Source of the DNA: Bacteroides sp. ET71
Lineage (GTDB): Bacteria > Bacteroidota > Bacteroidia > Bacteroidales > Bacteroidaceae
Reading direction: 5' to 3'
DNA: 64,000 nt
Assembly (NCBI RefSeq): GCF_023336905.1
Contig: NZ_JAMBLS010000009.1
Coordinates: forward strand, 59,856-123,855
Shown here: positions 24,486 to 33,353 of the stretch, one piece after another
How positions within the stretch are numbered: the first letter of the stretch is position 1
Layout: each line of letters opens with the position of its first letter
Notes under the pieces: model-generated
The model's input: only the letters and a program-made list of their open reading frames with translations
Told to the model about the DNA's origin: nothing
Databases searched by the model: none
Translations under genes and position numbers: made by a program

Positions 24486-26810
24486 TCATTCGCTCTTCAG
24501 GCTGACAACGGGGTTCTCGTTGGCAATGTGCCACGTGCGCCACAAGACGCAGCCCAGGATGACCAGCAGGTTGACAAGTGCCACGAGCACATACATGGCC
24601 CAGCCCGACGGCACGGCGACGGAGAACATATCCAGCCACAACCCGTTGACATAGGCCGAGGCACCCACACCGATGACCACCGCGGGCACGGCCACCCAGA
24701 GGATGTCGCGGCCCAGCAATTCAAGAATGCCCGACGCCTCGGCGCCGTTGACCTTGCGGATGGCTATCTCCTTGGAGCGTCTTTGCACCTCGTCGGCCGT
24801 GTAGCCCAGCAGGCCCATCAGCATCACTAAGAACATGACCAAGGCGGCCACCATCATGGCGTTGCGCAGGACGCGGACGGGGTTGTAAAGACGGTCGGCT
24901 TCGCTCTGCATGGAGTAAATGTCAATGGTCTTATCTGGATAGGCATTGACGGTGGTCTGTTGCAGTTTCAGCAGGTTGTCGCCGAAGGGTTCCTTCAGCT
25001 TGAAGAACAGGTTGCCGCCGAAACTCGTTTTGGCGAAGCCGATGTAGGGTGCAGGCTGCTCGTAGAAACCGCCCATCTGGAAGTCCTTCAACAAGCCGAC
25101 CACCTTGACGTTCACTCCCATGGTGTTCACCATGCACCCCACCACGTCGTCACCCCAGTGCATCATGCGGGCCAGCGTCTCGTTCACCACCACCTCGTCA
25201 TACCAATGCTCCAGCCCTTCCAAGCGGGGCATACGGCCTTTCAAAAGGGTCATGCCCATGAAGTCGGCGTAGTTCGGACGGATTTGGTCGAAGCGGGCGG
25301 AGAAGAGCGAATTGCCGCCCTCGTCATTTATCATCGTGCCGCTGTAACCCATCAAGGGGTCGCCGCCGGCCGTCACATCCTCCACATAGGGCAGGGAGCG
25401 GAAGAAGTGTTCGGCACCCTCGCTCTCCTCGGCTGTTGCGAAAGGAATATAGCCCGTAGCCACACGCTCCGTGCTGAATCCCATGTCCTTACTGGTCACA
25501 TAATCATACTGCACCGTCACCATCCACATCACTCCGCAGATGAAAGCCACCCCGGCAAACTGCACGAACAGCAGCGGGCGCTTCCAACCCTTCTTGCCTT
25601 CAGTGTAGCGACGGAACACCTGCGTGACGGGTATCCTTGCAAACAGTTGCCCCGGCAACACGCCGCCTATCAGGAAGAGCAGCAGCACCGTCCCGACAGG
25701 CACCCACAGGCGGCTGCCCGTAAAGAGATTGCTGAGCTTCGTCGCCGCCGTATCCTCCACAAAGTCCTGGAAGGCAAAGAGCAGGAACACCATCAAGCAG
25801 AGAGACAGGAAAATGATGAGAACCGTCTCCACCAGGAACATCCCGAAGATGCCCGCCGAGCTGGCCCCGTTGCACTTCTGCACGCCCACGGCCTTGGCCC
25901 GCCGCGACAGGGACGAGATGGAGATAAGCGCATAATTCAGCGCGGCGATGAAGAGGATGGCAAAGCCCATCACCGTAAGGATAACTTTGGAACGCTTCAC
26001 GCTATCGTAACCCCGGTACGTGTCGCGCAGCGGGGCAATCTTGGCGGTATAGCCGTACTTCTTATCCTCCACCGGACGGTATTTATCTACCATCGCCCCC
26101 AAGCGACTGTTCAGCGCTTCAGCATCTGCACCCGGCTTCAGACGCACGTATTGCAGGTACGAATCTCCCCCGCTCCACGAGTAATTGGCCATCTCCGCCG
26201 CCCACGACGGAGGCAGGGAGACAATGCCCTCGGCCTTCAGCGTAGTGTTGTCCGGCAGATCGGCATACGTGCCCCGTACCGTCAGATCCCGCTCATGGTT
26301 ATAACTGATAACCTTGCCGATGGGATTCTCCGTACCAAACATTTTCCGCGCCAACGTCTCGCTCAGGTAAATGACGTTGGGCTGCTGGAGGTCCTGCACG
26401 GGATTGCCGCTCAGCACCTCGATGCCCATCGTACGGAAGAACAGGGAGTCGGCGGCAATCTTCTTGTCGTCAAAGCGGGTGTTACCATAATAAAGCGGAT
26501 TACTCACCAGCCAGTGCACGGTGCACGTGGCCGACTCTACCTGTTCAGGGAAGCTCTCCAGGATGGCGCCTGCCACGGGACCGCAGTTCATCTCTTGCCA
26601 ATCCAGCTTCTCGCCCTTCACCGTAAACTGGCTCCATACCTGGTAGAGACGGTCGGTATCGGGAAAGCAGGTGTCATAACTCTGCTCGAACGCCACGCGG
26701 GCAAAGAGCAGGATGCTCATGGTCAATCCCAAGCCCAGGGAGACGACTTTCAACAGATTGCTCCCCTTCGAGTGGAGCAGGGTCTGAATAACGTAATGCA
26801 GTTGCTTCAT
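24486..26810 (-). CDS. ABC exporter permease (MacB/FtsX type), protein 2
   Basis: A 774-residue paralogue of the permease at 21203-23536, with the same order of membrane helices and periplasmic domains. It begins MKQLHYVIQTLLHSKGSNLL and carries RRAKAVGVQKCNGA and RRSKEIAIRKVNGA in its two halves, ending NENPVVSLKSE. As the first gene of the three-gene block, it is likely transcribed from the divergent region at 26811-27167, opposite a metallophosphoesterase gene. The two permeases could form a heterodimer with the shared ATPase; this is inference. Confidence 0.9.
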   Translation of the reverse strand: MKQLHYVIQTLLHSKGSNLLKVVSLGLGLTMSILLFARVAFEQSYDTCFPDTDRLYQVWSQFTVKGEKLDWQEMNCGPVAGAILESFPEQVESATCTVHWLVSNPLYYGNTRFDDKKIAADSLFFRTMGIEVLSGNPVQDLQQPNVIYLSETLARKMFGTENPIGKVISYNHERDLTVRGTYADLPDNTTLKAEGIVSLPPSWAAEMANYSWSGGDSYLQYVRLKPGADAEALNSRLGAMVDKYRPVEDKKYGYTAKIAPLRDTYRGYDSVKRSKVILTVMGFAILFIAALNYALISISSLSRRAKAVGVQKCNGASSAGIFGMFLVETVLIIFLSLCLMVFLLFAFQDFVEDTAATKLSNLFTGSRLWVPVGTVLLLFLIGGVLPGQLFARIPVTQVFRRYTEGKKGWKRPLLFVQFAGVAFICGVMWMVTVQYDYVTSKDMGFSTERVATGYIPFATAEESEGAEHFFRSLPYVEDVTAGGDPLMGYSGTMINDEGGNSLFSARFDQIRPNYADFMGMTLLKGRMPRLEGLEHWYDEVVVNETLARMMHWGDDVVGCMVNTMGVNVKVVGLLKDFQMGGFYEQPAPYIGFAKTSFGGNLFFKLKEPFGDNLLKLQQTTVNAYPDKTIDIYSMQSEADRLYNPVRVLRNAMMVAALVMFLVMLMGLLGYTADEVQRRSKEIAIRKVNGAEASGILELLGRDILWVAVPAVVIGVGASAYVNGLWLDMFSVAVPSGWAMYVLVALVNLLVILGCVLWRTWHIANENPVVSLKSE

Positions 26811-26819
26811 ATCGTTGTG

Positions 26820-26916
26820 TTTATGATTAGTTTCTCACCTTTCTCTAATATGTCCGTACCGAAGTGTTTGCCCTCGGCAGTTGTATTTATGATTAGTTTC
26901 TCACCTTTCTCTAATA
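26820..26916. repeat. Perfect 31-bp direct repeat upstream of ABC permease
   Basis: The same 31 bases (starting TTTATGATTAGTTTCTCACC) occur at 26820-26850 and 26886-26916, 66 bp apart from start to start. The first copy starts 10 bp upstream of the permease start codon, so it spans the normal ribosome-binding region. It looks like a recent local duplication of the leader or promoter region. Confidence 0.85.
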
Positions 26917-26984
26917 CCAAAACCATGCCAAACTCATACAAGGCTGATAAACAACGACTTTAAGGATACGCCTTCGTACCCGGG

Positions 26985-27022
26985 TGTCTAATTTTTAGAC
27001 AACAGTGTCTATTTTTTAGACA
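26985..27022. repeat. Array E: two 21-bp units, palindrome TGTCTA-N5-TAGACA
   Basis: TGTCTAATTTTTAGACA (26985-27001) and TGTCTATTTTTTAGACA (27006-27022) are 17-bp palindromes 21 bp apart. The pair is framed by GGG/CCC, so the whole can also fold as one longer stem. It lies centrally between divergent genes (ABC permease and metallophosphoesterase) and resembles a pair of operators in phase on the DNA helix. Confidence 0.8.
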
Positions 27023-27097
27023 CCCGAGGACAGAAATACCCGTCATAAAGGATACTAAATAAGGTATATATATTATCAATGGTTAGATAGAAAACTC

Positions 27098-27105
27098 TAT
27101 CTTTG
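27098..27105 (+). promoter_or_regulatory. -7 promoter box of the metallophosphoesterase gene
   Basis: TATCTTTG matches TAnnTTTG and lies 62 nt upstream of the start at 27168. Confidence 0.55.
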
Positions 27106-27167
27106 CCACCGGTTTTGTAACATAATCCCCCAAGTTGTAACAAAATCTCCCAATTCACACGTTATAT

Positions 27168-27974
27168 ATGAAGAAACTGAACTACCTCATTCTATCAGTC
27201 GGCTGCCTGTTGTTTACGGGTTGCGACCTGATAGACTATCACCCTTATGATGTGCGCATCGAAGGAGAAACAGACATCAATGCGCATCACATCGAACAAA
27301 TCGAGGCCGCCTGCCTGGGCAAAGATACCATCCGCTTCGTCACGATGGGCGACTCGCAACGCTGGTATGACGAAACGGAGGACTTCGTCAACCACCTGAA
27401 CCTGCGGAACGATATAGATTTTGTCATCCACGGCGGTGATATGAGCGACTTCGGCCTGACGGATGAATTTCTGTGGCAACGCGACATCATGGACGGACTG
27501 AATGTGCCTTATGTCGTCCTCATCGGCAACCATGATTGCCTGGGCACAGGCGAGGAGACCTACCACAAGGTCTTTGGTGACCCTAACTTCTCGTTCATTG
27601 CCGGACGGGTGAAGTTCGTCTGCCTCAACACCAACGCTATTGAATATGACTACTCAACCCCGGTACCGGATTTTGAGTTCATCGAAGACGAACAAACCAC
27701 ACGTGCTGACGAATTCGATAAGACTGTTGTCTGCATGCATATCCGACCGGGATGCGGCGATTTTAACAACAATGTAGACCGTGTGTTCCAACACTATGTC
27801 ACCGGCTTTCCTGGCATACAATTCTGCACAGCCGCTCATGAGCACCGCGTGTTCGAAGAAGACCTTTTCGGCGACGGCATCATGTATTACATGAGTGACT
27901 GCATGAAGAATCGTAATTATTATGTATTCACCATTACCCCCGATGGTTATGAAAGAGAAATCATATATTTCTAA
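27168..27974 (+). CDS. Metallophosphoesterase lipoprotein
   Basis: A 268-residue calcineurin-like phosphoesterase, exported as a lipoprotein. The signal peptide ends in the lipobox LFTGC (Cys near residue 19). The metal-binding motifs are in the usual order: FVTMGDSQRW, VIHGGDMSD, LIGNHDCLG, VCMHIRPG and TAAHEHRVF. Family members hydrolyse phosphomonoesters, diesters or nucleotides; the substrate is not evident. Its end overlaps the start of the next gene by 26 bp, so the two are translationally coupled. It is divergent from the ABC exporter block. Confidence 0.88.
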   Translation: MKKLNYLILSVGCLLFTGCDLIDYHPYDVRIEGETDINAHHIEQIEAACLGKDTIRFVTMGDSQRWYDETEDFVNHLNLRNDIDFVIHGGDMSDFGLTDEFLWQRDIMDGLNVPYVVLIGNHDCLGTGEETYHKVFGDPNFSFIAGRVKFVCLNTNAIEYDYSTPVPDFEFIEDEQTTRADEFDKTVVCMHIRPGCGDFNNNVDRVFQHYVTGFPGIQFCTAAHEHRVFEEDLFGDGIMYYMSDCMKNRNYYVFTITPDGYEREIIYF

Positions 27975-28725
27975 TAATATATATAATGTGTATCGTGCAC
28001 TTATCCTCGGAGCTTTCTGCTTAGGCTTTCTGTGCACGGCCGGGGCTCAGGAAAGCGGACTGACAGACACGGTATTCATCATCAAAGAGGTGCACGACAC
28101 ACTGTGGCTTCCTCCCCATGCCGACCTACAAGACGTACACACAGGCCCAGCTTCCACCAGCCGCTACGACCGCCGTGTACACCGCTATCGTCGCCATTGG
28201 GCGGCTTTAATCCCTACACATACCAAAATGCAATTCGCCGGCAACATGGGCTTGTTGTCTTTTGGCTTCGGATGGGACTACGGCAAACGTAACCAATGGG
28301 AAACCGACCTTTCACTCGGCTTCGTACCCAAATACAATTCAGATAAAGCCAAGGCTACTTTCACCTTGAAACAAAACTATATCCCCTGGTCCTTACAAAT
28401 CAAACAAAGCCGTTTTTCTGCCGAGCCCTTGACGTGTGGCATATATTTCAATACCGTTTTTGGCAATGAATTCTGGGTCAGTGAACCGGAGCGTTACCCG
28501 AAAGGATACTACGGTTTCTCGTCCAAAGTACGCATCCATGCCTTCTTGGGACAACGCCTGACCTACGACATCGACCCCAAGCGCCGTTTTACGGCCAAAA
28601 ATCTCACGTTATTCTACGAAATAAGCACGTGCGACCTTTATATCATCAGTGCTTTTACCAACCGCTATTTACGCCCACGAGATTATCTGTCCCTATCTTT
28701 TGGTGTAAAGTTGCAATTACTCTAA
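27949..28725 (+). CDS. Putative outer-membrane beta-barrel protein (DUF3575-like)
   Basis: A 258-residue exported protein. The start at 27949 gives a signal peptide with the hydrophobic stretch ALILGAFCLGFLCTAGA and a cleavage site before QES. The mature part has alternating aromatic strands (MGLLSFGFGWDYG, WETDLSLGFVPKY, YYGFSSKVRIHAF, YLSLSFGVKL) that suggest a small barrel, with the C-terminal strand ending in LL. Resemblance to DUF3575-type proteins is weak. It overlaps the phosphoesterase gene, so the two probably act together at the envelope. Function unknown. Confidence 0.65.
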   Translation: MKEKSYISNNIYNVYRALILGAFCLGFLCTAGAQESGLTDTVFIIKEVHDTLWLPPHADLQDVHTGPASTSRYDRRVHRYRRHWAALIPTHTKMQFAGNMGLLSFGFGWDYGKRNQWETDLSLGFVPKYNSDKAKATFTLKQNYIPWSLQIKQSRFSAEPLTCGIYFNTVFGNEFWVSEPERYPKGYYGFSSKVRIHAFLGQRLTYDIDPKRRFTAKNLTLFYEISTCDLYIISAFTNRYLRPRDYLSLSFGVKLQLL

Positions 28726-28771
28726 TTACAGCTTTTCCACATACTCTTATACGCTATTCAAGTAAAAGACG

Positions 28772-28779
28772 TATTTTTG
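28772..28779 (+). promoter_or_regulatory. -7 promoter box of the sigma-54 response regulator gene
   Basis: TATTTTTG matches TAnnTTTG and lies 21 nt upstream of the start codon at 28801. This is a housekeeping-type promoter, not a sigma-54 one. Confidence 0.5.
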
Positions 28780-28800
28780 CGGGCAGTAAAACGATAAATC

Positions 28801-30135
28801 ATGAAGAAATACGGTAATATCCTTATCATAGATGATAACCAGGGCGTGCTAACTGCTCTGCAACTGTTACTGAAACCTTACTTCAACAAAATGGGGCTGT
28901 TGCCTTCTCCGATTACCCTGCCAGCCACCTTGAGGGAAGATGACTGGAACATCGTATTGCTCGACATGAACTTTACATCGGGCATTAACAATGGCAACGA
29001 AGGGCTGTATTGGTTACATGAGATACACCGTCTTCGCCCCAATCTGCCAATAGTATTGTTTACTGCTTATGCAGACATCGATCTGGCCGTACGAGGCATC
29101 AAAGAAGGAGCTACAGATTTTATAGTGAAACCGTGGGACAACCAGAAATTAGTGGACACTTTGCTCAAGGCGGCTGCTCCGAACAAGAAGGATGTTCCTG
29201 ATGCGCAAGAAGGAAGCTGCATGTACTGGGGAACAAGTCCCGCCATGCAACACCTGAGATTATTGGTAGAAAAAGTAGCGGCAACAGATGCCAACGTATT
29301 GATAACGGGTGAAAACGGAACAGGTAAAGAAATGCTGGCACGCGAACTGCACCGCCTGTCAAACCGCAAAAAGCAACCGCTAATCATTGTAGACATGGGT
29401 GCTGTGACAGAGACGTTGTTCGAAAGCGAATTATTCGGACATGTCAAAGGAGCTTTTACCGATGCACGAACGGACCGGCCAGGGAAATTCGAGGCAGCCA
29501 ACCACGGCACTTTATTTTTGGATGAGATTGGCAACCTGCCCTATCATCTACAAGCCAAACTGCTGACAGTACTCCAACGCCGCAGCATCGTACGCGTAGG
29601 AAGTAATACGCCTATATCCATAGACATCCGACTGATATGTGCCACCAACCGCGACCTGCCACTCATGGTACGTCAAGGAGAATTTCGCGAAGACCTGCTC
29701 TATCGCATCAACACGATACACTTGGAAATACCGCCGTTACGCAAACGGCCGGAAGATATTTTGCCATTAGCCAAGCAATTCATCACCCGATTCTGCAAAC
29801 AATATGGCAAACCAGAAATGCAACTCTCGGAAGCAGCCTGCAACAGAATGGAACAACATGTTTGGCAAGGCAACATCCGAGAACTGGAACACGCCATCGA
29901 AAAAGCTGTCATCATCAGCGATGGTTCGATATTACCGGCCGAAGCCTTCCCATTATCCCACATCAACCATGCTTCCGAAGAAAAAGATGTCTCAACAGCA
30001 ACCTTAGAAGACATGGAAAAGCAAATGATACGCAAAGCACTGAGTGCTTGCGACGGGAACCTGTCTGCCGTAGCTACCCAACTGGGTATTACACGACAAA
30101 CGTTATACAACAAAATGAAAAAATACGGGTTATGA
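28801..30135 (+). CDS. NtrC-family sigma-54-dependent response regulator
   Basis: A 444-residue regulator with receiver, AAA+ and Fis-type HTH domains. The receiver phospho-acceptor is Asp 55 in IVLLDMNF. The AAA+ domain has Walker A GENGTGKE (about 170-177), the sigma-54 contact loop as GAFTDA (about 217-222) instead of GAFTGA, and Walker B GTLFLDEIG (about 236-244). The C-terminal HTH ends GITRQTLYNKMKKYGL. It overlaps the kinase gene by four bases (ATGA), so the pair is coupled. The divergent ABC exporter block is the likely target, but no clear -24/-12 site was found there. Confidence 0.93.
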   Translation: MKKYGNILIIDDNQGVLTALQLLLKPYFNKMGLLPSPITLPATLREDDWNIVLLDMNFTSGINNGNEGLYWLHEIHRLRPNLPIVLFTAYADIDLAVRGIKEGATDFIVKPWDNQKLVDTLLKAAAPNKKDVPDAQEGSCMYWGTSPAMQHLRLLVEKVAATDANVLITGENGTGKEMLARELHRLSNRKKQPLIIVDMGAVTETLFESELFGHVKGAFTDARTDRPGKFEAANHGTLFLDEIGNLPYHLQAKLLTVLQRRSIVRVGSNTPISIDIRLICATNRDLPLMVRQGEFREDLLYRINTIHLEIPPLRKRPEDILPLAKQFITRFCKQYGKPEMQLSEAACNRMEQHVWQGNIRELEHAIEKAVIISDGSILPAEAFPLSHINHASEEKDVSTATLEDMEKQMIRKALSACDGNLSAVATQLGITRQTLYNKMKKYGL

Positions 30136-31481
30136 GACGGCTATGCTACACGTATCACGTCATCCTGTTGGTATTGACAACCCTACTGGCTGGAGGAGCA
30201 TGGACATTATGTTTCCGGGAAATGCCCACGAGGGAAGACCCATTCCGAGCCTTACCGTGGGCCATAGGCTTAACGTTTATAACCTGCTTCTTGCTGTATA
30301 GGCTGTATAAGCTGAACCGACAATACACCCAACAAGTGCTTTTCTTGCTCGATGCCATAGAGAACAACGACTACTCCATTCATTTTTCCGAAGACAAACG
30401 AGACAAGGATGCTCGTCTGGTAAACAAGGCATTAAACCGTATTACACACATATTACATAATGTGAAAAACGAGACTGCTCAACAAGAAAAATACTACGAA
30501 CTGATACTGGAATGTATCAACACAGGGATTGTAGTGCTGAACGGCAACGGAGCTGTCTATCAGAAGAATAACGAAGCCTTACGCCTGTTAGGATTGGAAG
30601 TCTTCACACACGTCAACCAATTAGACCGGATAGATCCACACCTCACCAATAGTTTCACGACATGCCGGGCAGGAGAAAGCTTTCAGATACCCGTCCAGAA
30701 CGAACGAGGCATGCTCCAATTATTTGTAAAAGTCAGCGACATTACCGTCCACCAAGAACACCTCCGCATATTGGCCTTGAACGATATCAACAATGAACTG
30801 GATGAAAAGGAGCTTGACTCGTGGATGCGCCTGACCCGTGTATTAACGCATGAAATCATGAACAGCGTCACCCCTATCACCTCACTAAGTGAGACTTTAT
30901 TAGAGCTGACCATGCAGAGGGCCCCGCAAGAAGAGATTGCCAATGGATTACAGACCATCCGGGCTACGGGTAAGGGGCTGCTATCTTTCGTAGAATCATA
31001 CCGCAAATTTACTCACATCCCCACACCCGTACCATCGCTGTTCTATGTAAAAGGGTTCCTTTCGCGCATGACCGACTTGGCGCACCACCAGCACCCGGAA
31101 GCTTGCATCGACTTCCACACCGAGGTCGAGCCCGACGACCTAATCTTGCATGCCGACGAGAACCTCATCGGGCAAGTCATGACCAACCTGCTGAAAAATG
31201 CCATCCAGGCCATTGAAACGGCAGGGAAAGGTAACGGAAAAGGACACATCGATCTACGGGCTTACTGTGACGACACAGAAGCCGTCATCATTGAGGTGAG
31301 TAACGATGGGCCGGCCATCCCCAAAGACGTGGCCGAGCATATCTTCATACCTTTTTTCACCACGAAAGAAGGAGGCAGTGGCATCGGGCTGAGCATTTCA
31401 CGCCAGATCATGCGCCTTTCGGGAGGAAGCATCACGCTATTGCCCAACAGAAAGACTACGTTCAGATTGACGTTTGACTAA
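30132..31481 (+). CDS. Sensor histidine kinase partner of the NtrC-type regulator
   Basis: A 449-residue membrane kinase. Two helices (about 8-26 and 42-58) enclose only a short periplasmic loop, so the signal is probably sensed in or near the membrane. A HAMP-like linker and a PAS domain (about 120-225, with GIVVLNGNGAVYQKNNEA) precede the phospho-acceptor His 240 in RVLTHEIMNSVTPI. The ATPase domain has NLLKNAIQAI, VSNDGPAIP and GGSGIGLSI. The start at 30132 overlaps the regulator stop (ATGA); the longer upstream frame lies entirely inside the regulator gene. Confidence 0.92.
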   Translation: MRRLCYTYHVILLVLTTLLAGGAWTLCFREMPTREDPFRALPWAIGLTFITCFLLYRLYKLNRQYTQQVLFLLDAIENNDYSIHFSEDKRDKDARLVNKALNRITHILHNVKNETAQQEKYYELILECINTGIVVLNGNGAVYQKNNEALRLLGLEVFTHVNQLDRIDPHLTNSFTTCRAGESFQIPVQNERGMLQLFVKVSDITVHQEHLRILALNDINNELDEKELDSWMRLTRVLTHEIMNSVTPITSLSETLLELTMQRAPQEEIANGLQTIRATGKGLLSFVESYRKFTHIPTPVPSLFYVKGFLSRMTDLAHHQHPEACIDFHTEVEPDDLILHADENLIGQVMTNLLKNAIQAIETAGKGNGKGHIDLRAYCDDTEAVIIEVSNDGPAIPKDVAEHIFIPFFTTKEGGSGIGLSISRQIMRLSGGSITLLPNRKTTFRLTFD

Positions 31482-31559
31482 AGGAAACTAACAAGCACGA
31501 TTTGTACAATAGTGTGCAAAATTATAGGACTTTCGTAGAGGAAGAACCACAAATATCCG

Positions 31560-31567
31560 TATATTTG
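31560..31567 (+). promoter_or_regulatory. -7 promoter box of the acyl-CoA ligase gene
   Basis: TATATTTG matches TAnnTTTG, 44 nt upstream of the start at 31612. Confidence 0.55.
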
Positions 31568-31611
31568 CGACATATTTTATTCACTAATCTGATCGAGACT
31601 ACTTAAAAGAC

Positions 31612-33279
31612 ATGGAACGAGCAGCCACTTTCATCGACTATATAGAACAAAGTATCATACAGAACTGGGACCGCGACGCGCTGACGGACTACAAGGGCAT
31701 CACCCTGCAATACAAGGACGTGGCACGGAAAATTGCCAAATTCCACCTGGTGTTGGAGAGTGCCGGCATCCAGCCGGGCGACAAAATAGCCGTGTGCGGC
31801 AGGAACAGTGCCCATTGGGCGGTGACTTTCCTGGCCACGGTGACCTACGGGGCTGTCATCGTACCGATACTGCATGAGTTCAAGGCAGACAATATACATC
31901 ACATCGTGAACCATTCGGAAGCTAAACTACTGTTTGTTGGGGCTCGTGCCTGGGAGGCGCTGGACGAGGCCGCCATGCCGCTGCTGGAAGGCATCGTGGT
32001 GCTGGAAGACTTCGAGCCGGTGGTGTGTCGCAACGAAAAGCTGATGGAGGCCTTCGAACACCGCAACGCACGCTACGGCGCCCGTTATCCGATGCGTTTC
32101 CGCCCGGAACACATCTGTTACCGCAAGGAAGAGTCGCCTGACGAGCTGGCCGTCATCAACTACACGTCGGGCACGACGGGCTATTCGAAAGGCGTCATGC
32201 TGCCCTACCGCAGCCTTTGGAGCAACGTGGACTATTGCCGCGAGATGATGCGCGTGCAGCCCGGAGACCACATCGTGTCGATGTTGCCGCTGGGACATGT
32301 GTTCGGCATGGTCTATGACTTCTTGTATGGATTTTCAGCAGGGGCTCACTTGTATTTCCTGACGCGGATGCCATCGCCCAAAATCATCGCTCAGTCGTTT
32401 GCCGAAATACGGCCGAAGGTCATCTCGTGCGTACCACTGATTGTGGAGAAGATTATCAAGAAAAACATCCTGCCACGGGTGGACAACACTATCGGCAAGC
32501 TACTGCTGCGGATTCCCATCGTCAACGACAAAATAAAGGAATCGGCGCGCAAGGAGGCGATGGAGATATTCGGCGGGCAGTTTGATGAAATCATCATCGG
32601 CGGGGCGCCATTCAATGCCGATGTCGAACGTTTCGTCAAGCAGATAGGGTTTCCGTATACCATTGCATACGGCATGACCGAGTGCGGCCCCATCATCTGC
32701 TCCAGTCGCTGGGAGACGCTGAAGCAGGCTTCGTGCGGAAAAGCTGCAGCGCGGATGGAGGTGCGCGTCGACTCGCCCGACCCGAGGAACGTGGCCGGCG
32801 AAATCGTGTGCCGGGGCACAAACACGATGCTGGGATACTATAAGAACCCAGAGGCCACGGCGCAGATTGTGGACGCAGAAGGCTGGCTACACACGGGCGA
32901 CCTGGCTACGATGGACGAGGACGGATACGTGACAGTACGCGGACGCAGCAAGAATATGCTGCTGACGGCCTCGGGACAGAACATCTATCCGGAGGAGATA
33001 GAGAGCAAGCTGAACAACCTGCCCTACGTGTCGGAGTCGCTCGTGGTCTTGCAAAACGACAAGCTGGTGGCATTGGTCTATCCCGACTTCGACGAGGCTT
33101 TCGCCAAGGGGCTGAAGCCCGAAGACGTGCCCGCCGCCATGGAGGCCAACCGCGTGGAGCTGAATCAGCAACTACCGGCCTATGCCCAGATATCGAAGGT
33201 GAAGATACACTTCGAGGAGTTTGAAAAGACGGCCAAGAAGAGCATCAAGCGCTTCATGTACCAAGAGGCGAAGGGATAA
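31612..33279 (+). CDS. AMP-forming acyl-CoA synthetase (long-chain fatty acid-CoA ligase)
   Basis: A 555-residue adenylate-forming enzyme that activates a fatty acid to acyl-CoA. The P-loop-like signature is INYTSGTTGYSKGVMLPY (about 180-197); YGMTECGPI is the A5 motif, WLHTGDLATMDEDGY the A7 motif with the conserved Asp, and the catalytic lysine lies in the C-terminal FEKTAKKSIKRF. Length matches the long-chain FACL group. The substrate length is inferred from family likeness. An HU/DUF4469 gene follows on the same strand after 74 bp, perhaps in one transcript. Confidence 0.9.
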   Translation: MERAATFIDYIEQSIIQNWDRDALTDYKGITLQYKDVARKIAKFHLVLESAGIQPGDKIAVCGRNSAHWAVTFLATVTYGAVIVPILHEFKADNIHHIVNHSEAKLLFVGARAWEALDEAAMPLLEGIVVLEDFEPVVCRNEKLMEAFEHRNARYGARYPMRFRPEHICYRKEESPDELAVINYTSGTTGYSKGVMLPYRSLWSNVDYCREMMRVQPGDHIVSMLPLGHVFGMVYDFLYGFSAGAHLYFLTRMPSPKIIAQSFAEIRPKVISCVPLIVEKIIKKNILPRVDNTIGKLLLRIPIVNDKIKESARKEAMEIFGGQFDEIIIGGAPFNADVERFVKQIGFPYTIAYGMTECGPIICSSRWETLKQASCGKAAARMEVRVDSPDPRNVAGEIVCRGTNTMLGYYKNPEATAQIVDAEGWLHTGDLATMDEDGYVTVRGRSKNMLLTASGQNIYPEEIESKLNNLPYVSESLVVLQNDKLVALVYPDFDEAFAKGLKPEDVPAAMEANRVELNQQLPAYAQISKVKIHFEEFEKTAKKSIKRFMYQEAKG

Positions 33280-33353
33280 GAGAATACACAAGGCGCGTGG
33301 CAGAGCCCATACGACTGCGCATACATTCATTAACCTAATAAAGACTGAAAAAC

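Noticed and set aside
26920-26940. Possible sigma-54 promoter for the ABC exporter on the minus strand (TTGGCATG-N4-TGGT)
   Set aside because: The -24 half is fair, but the -12 half lacks the GC needed at the right distance.
24960-26963. Open frame of 667 codons opposite ABC permease 2
   Set aside because: Same kind of shadow; it also runs through the repeats upstream of the permease.
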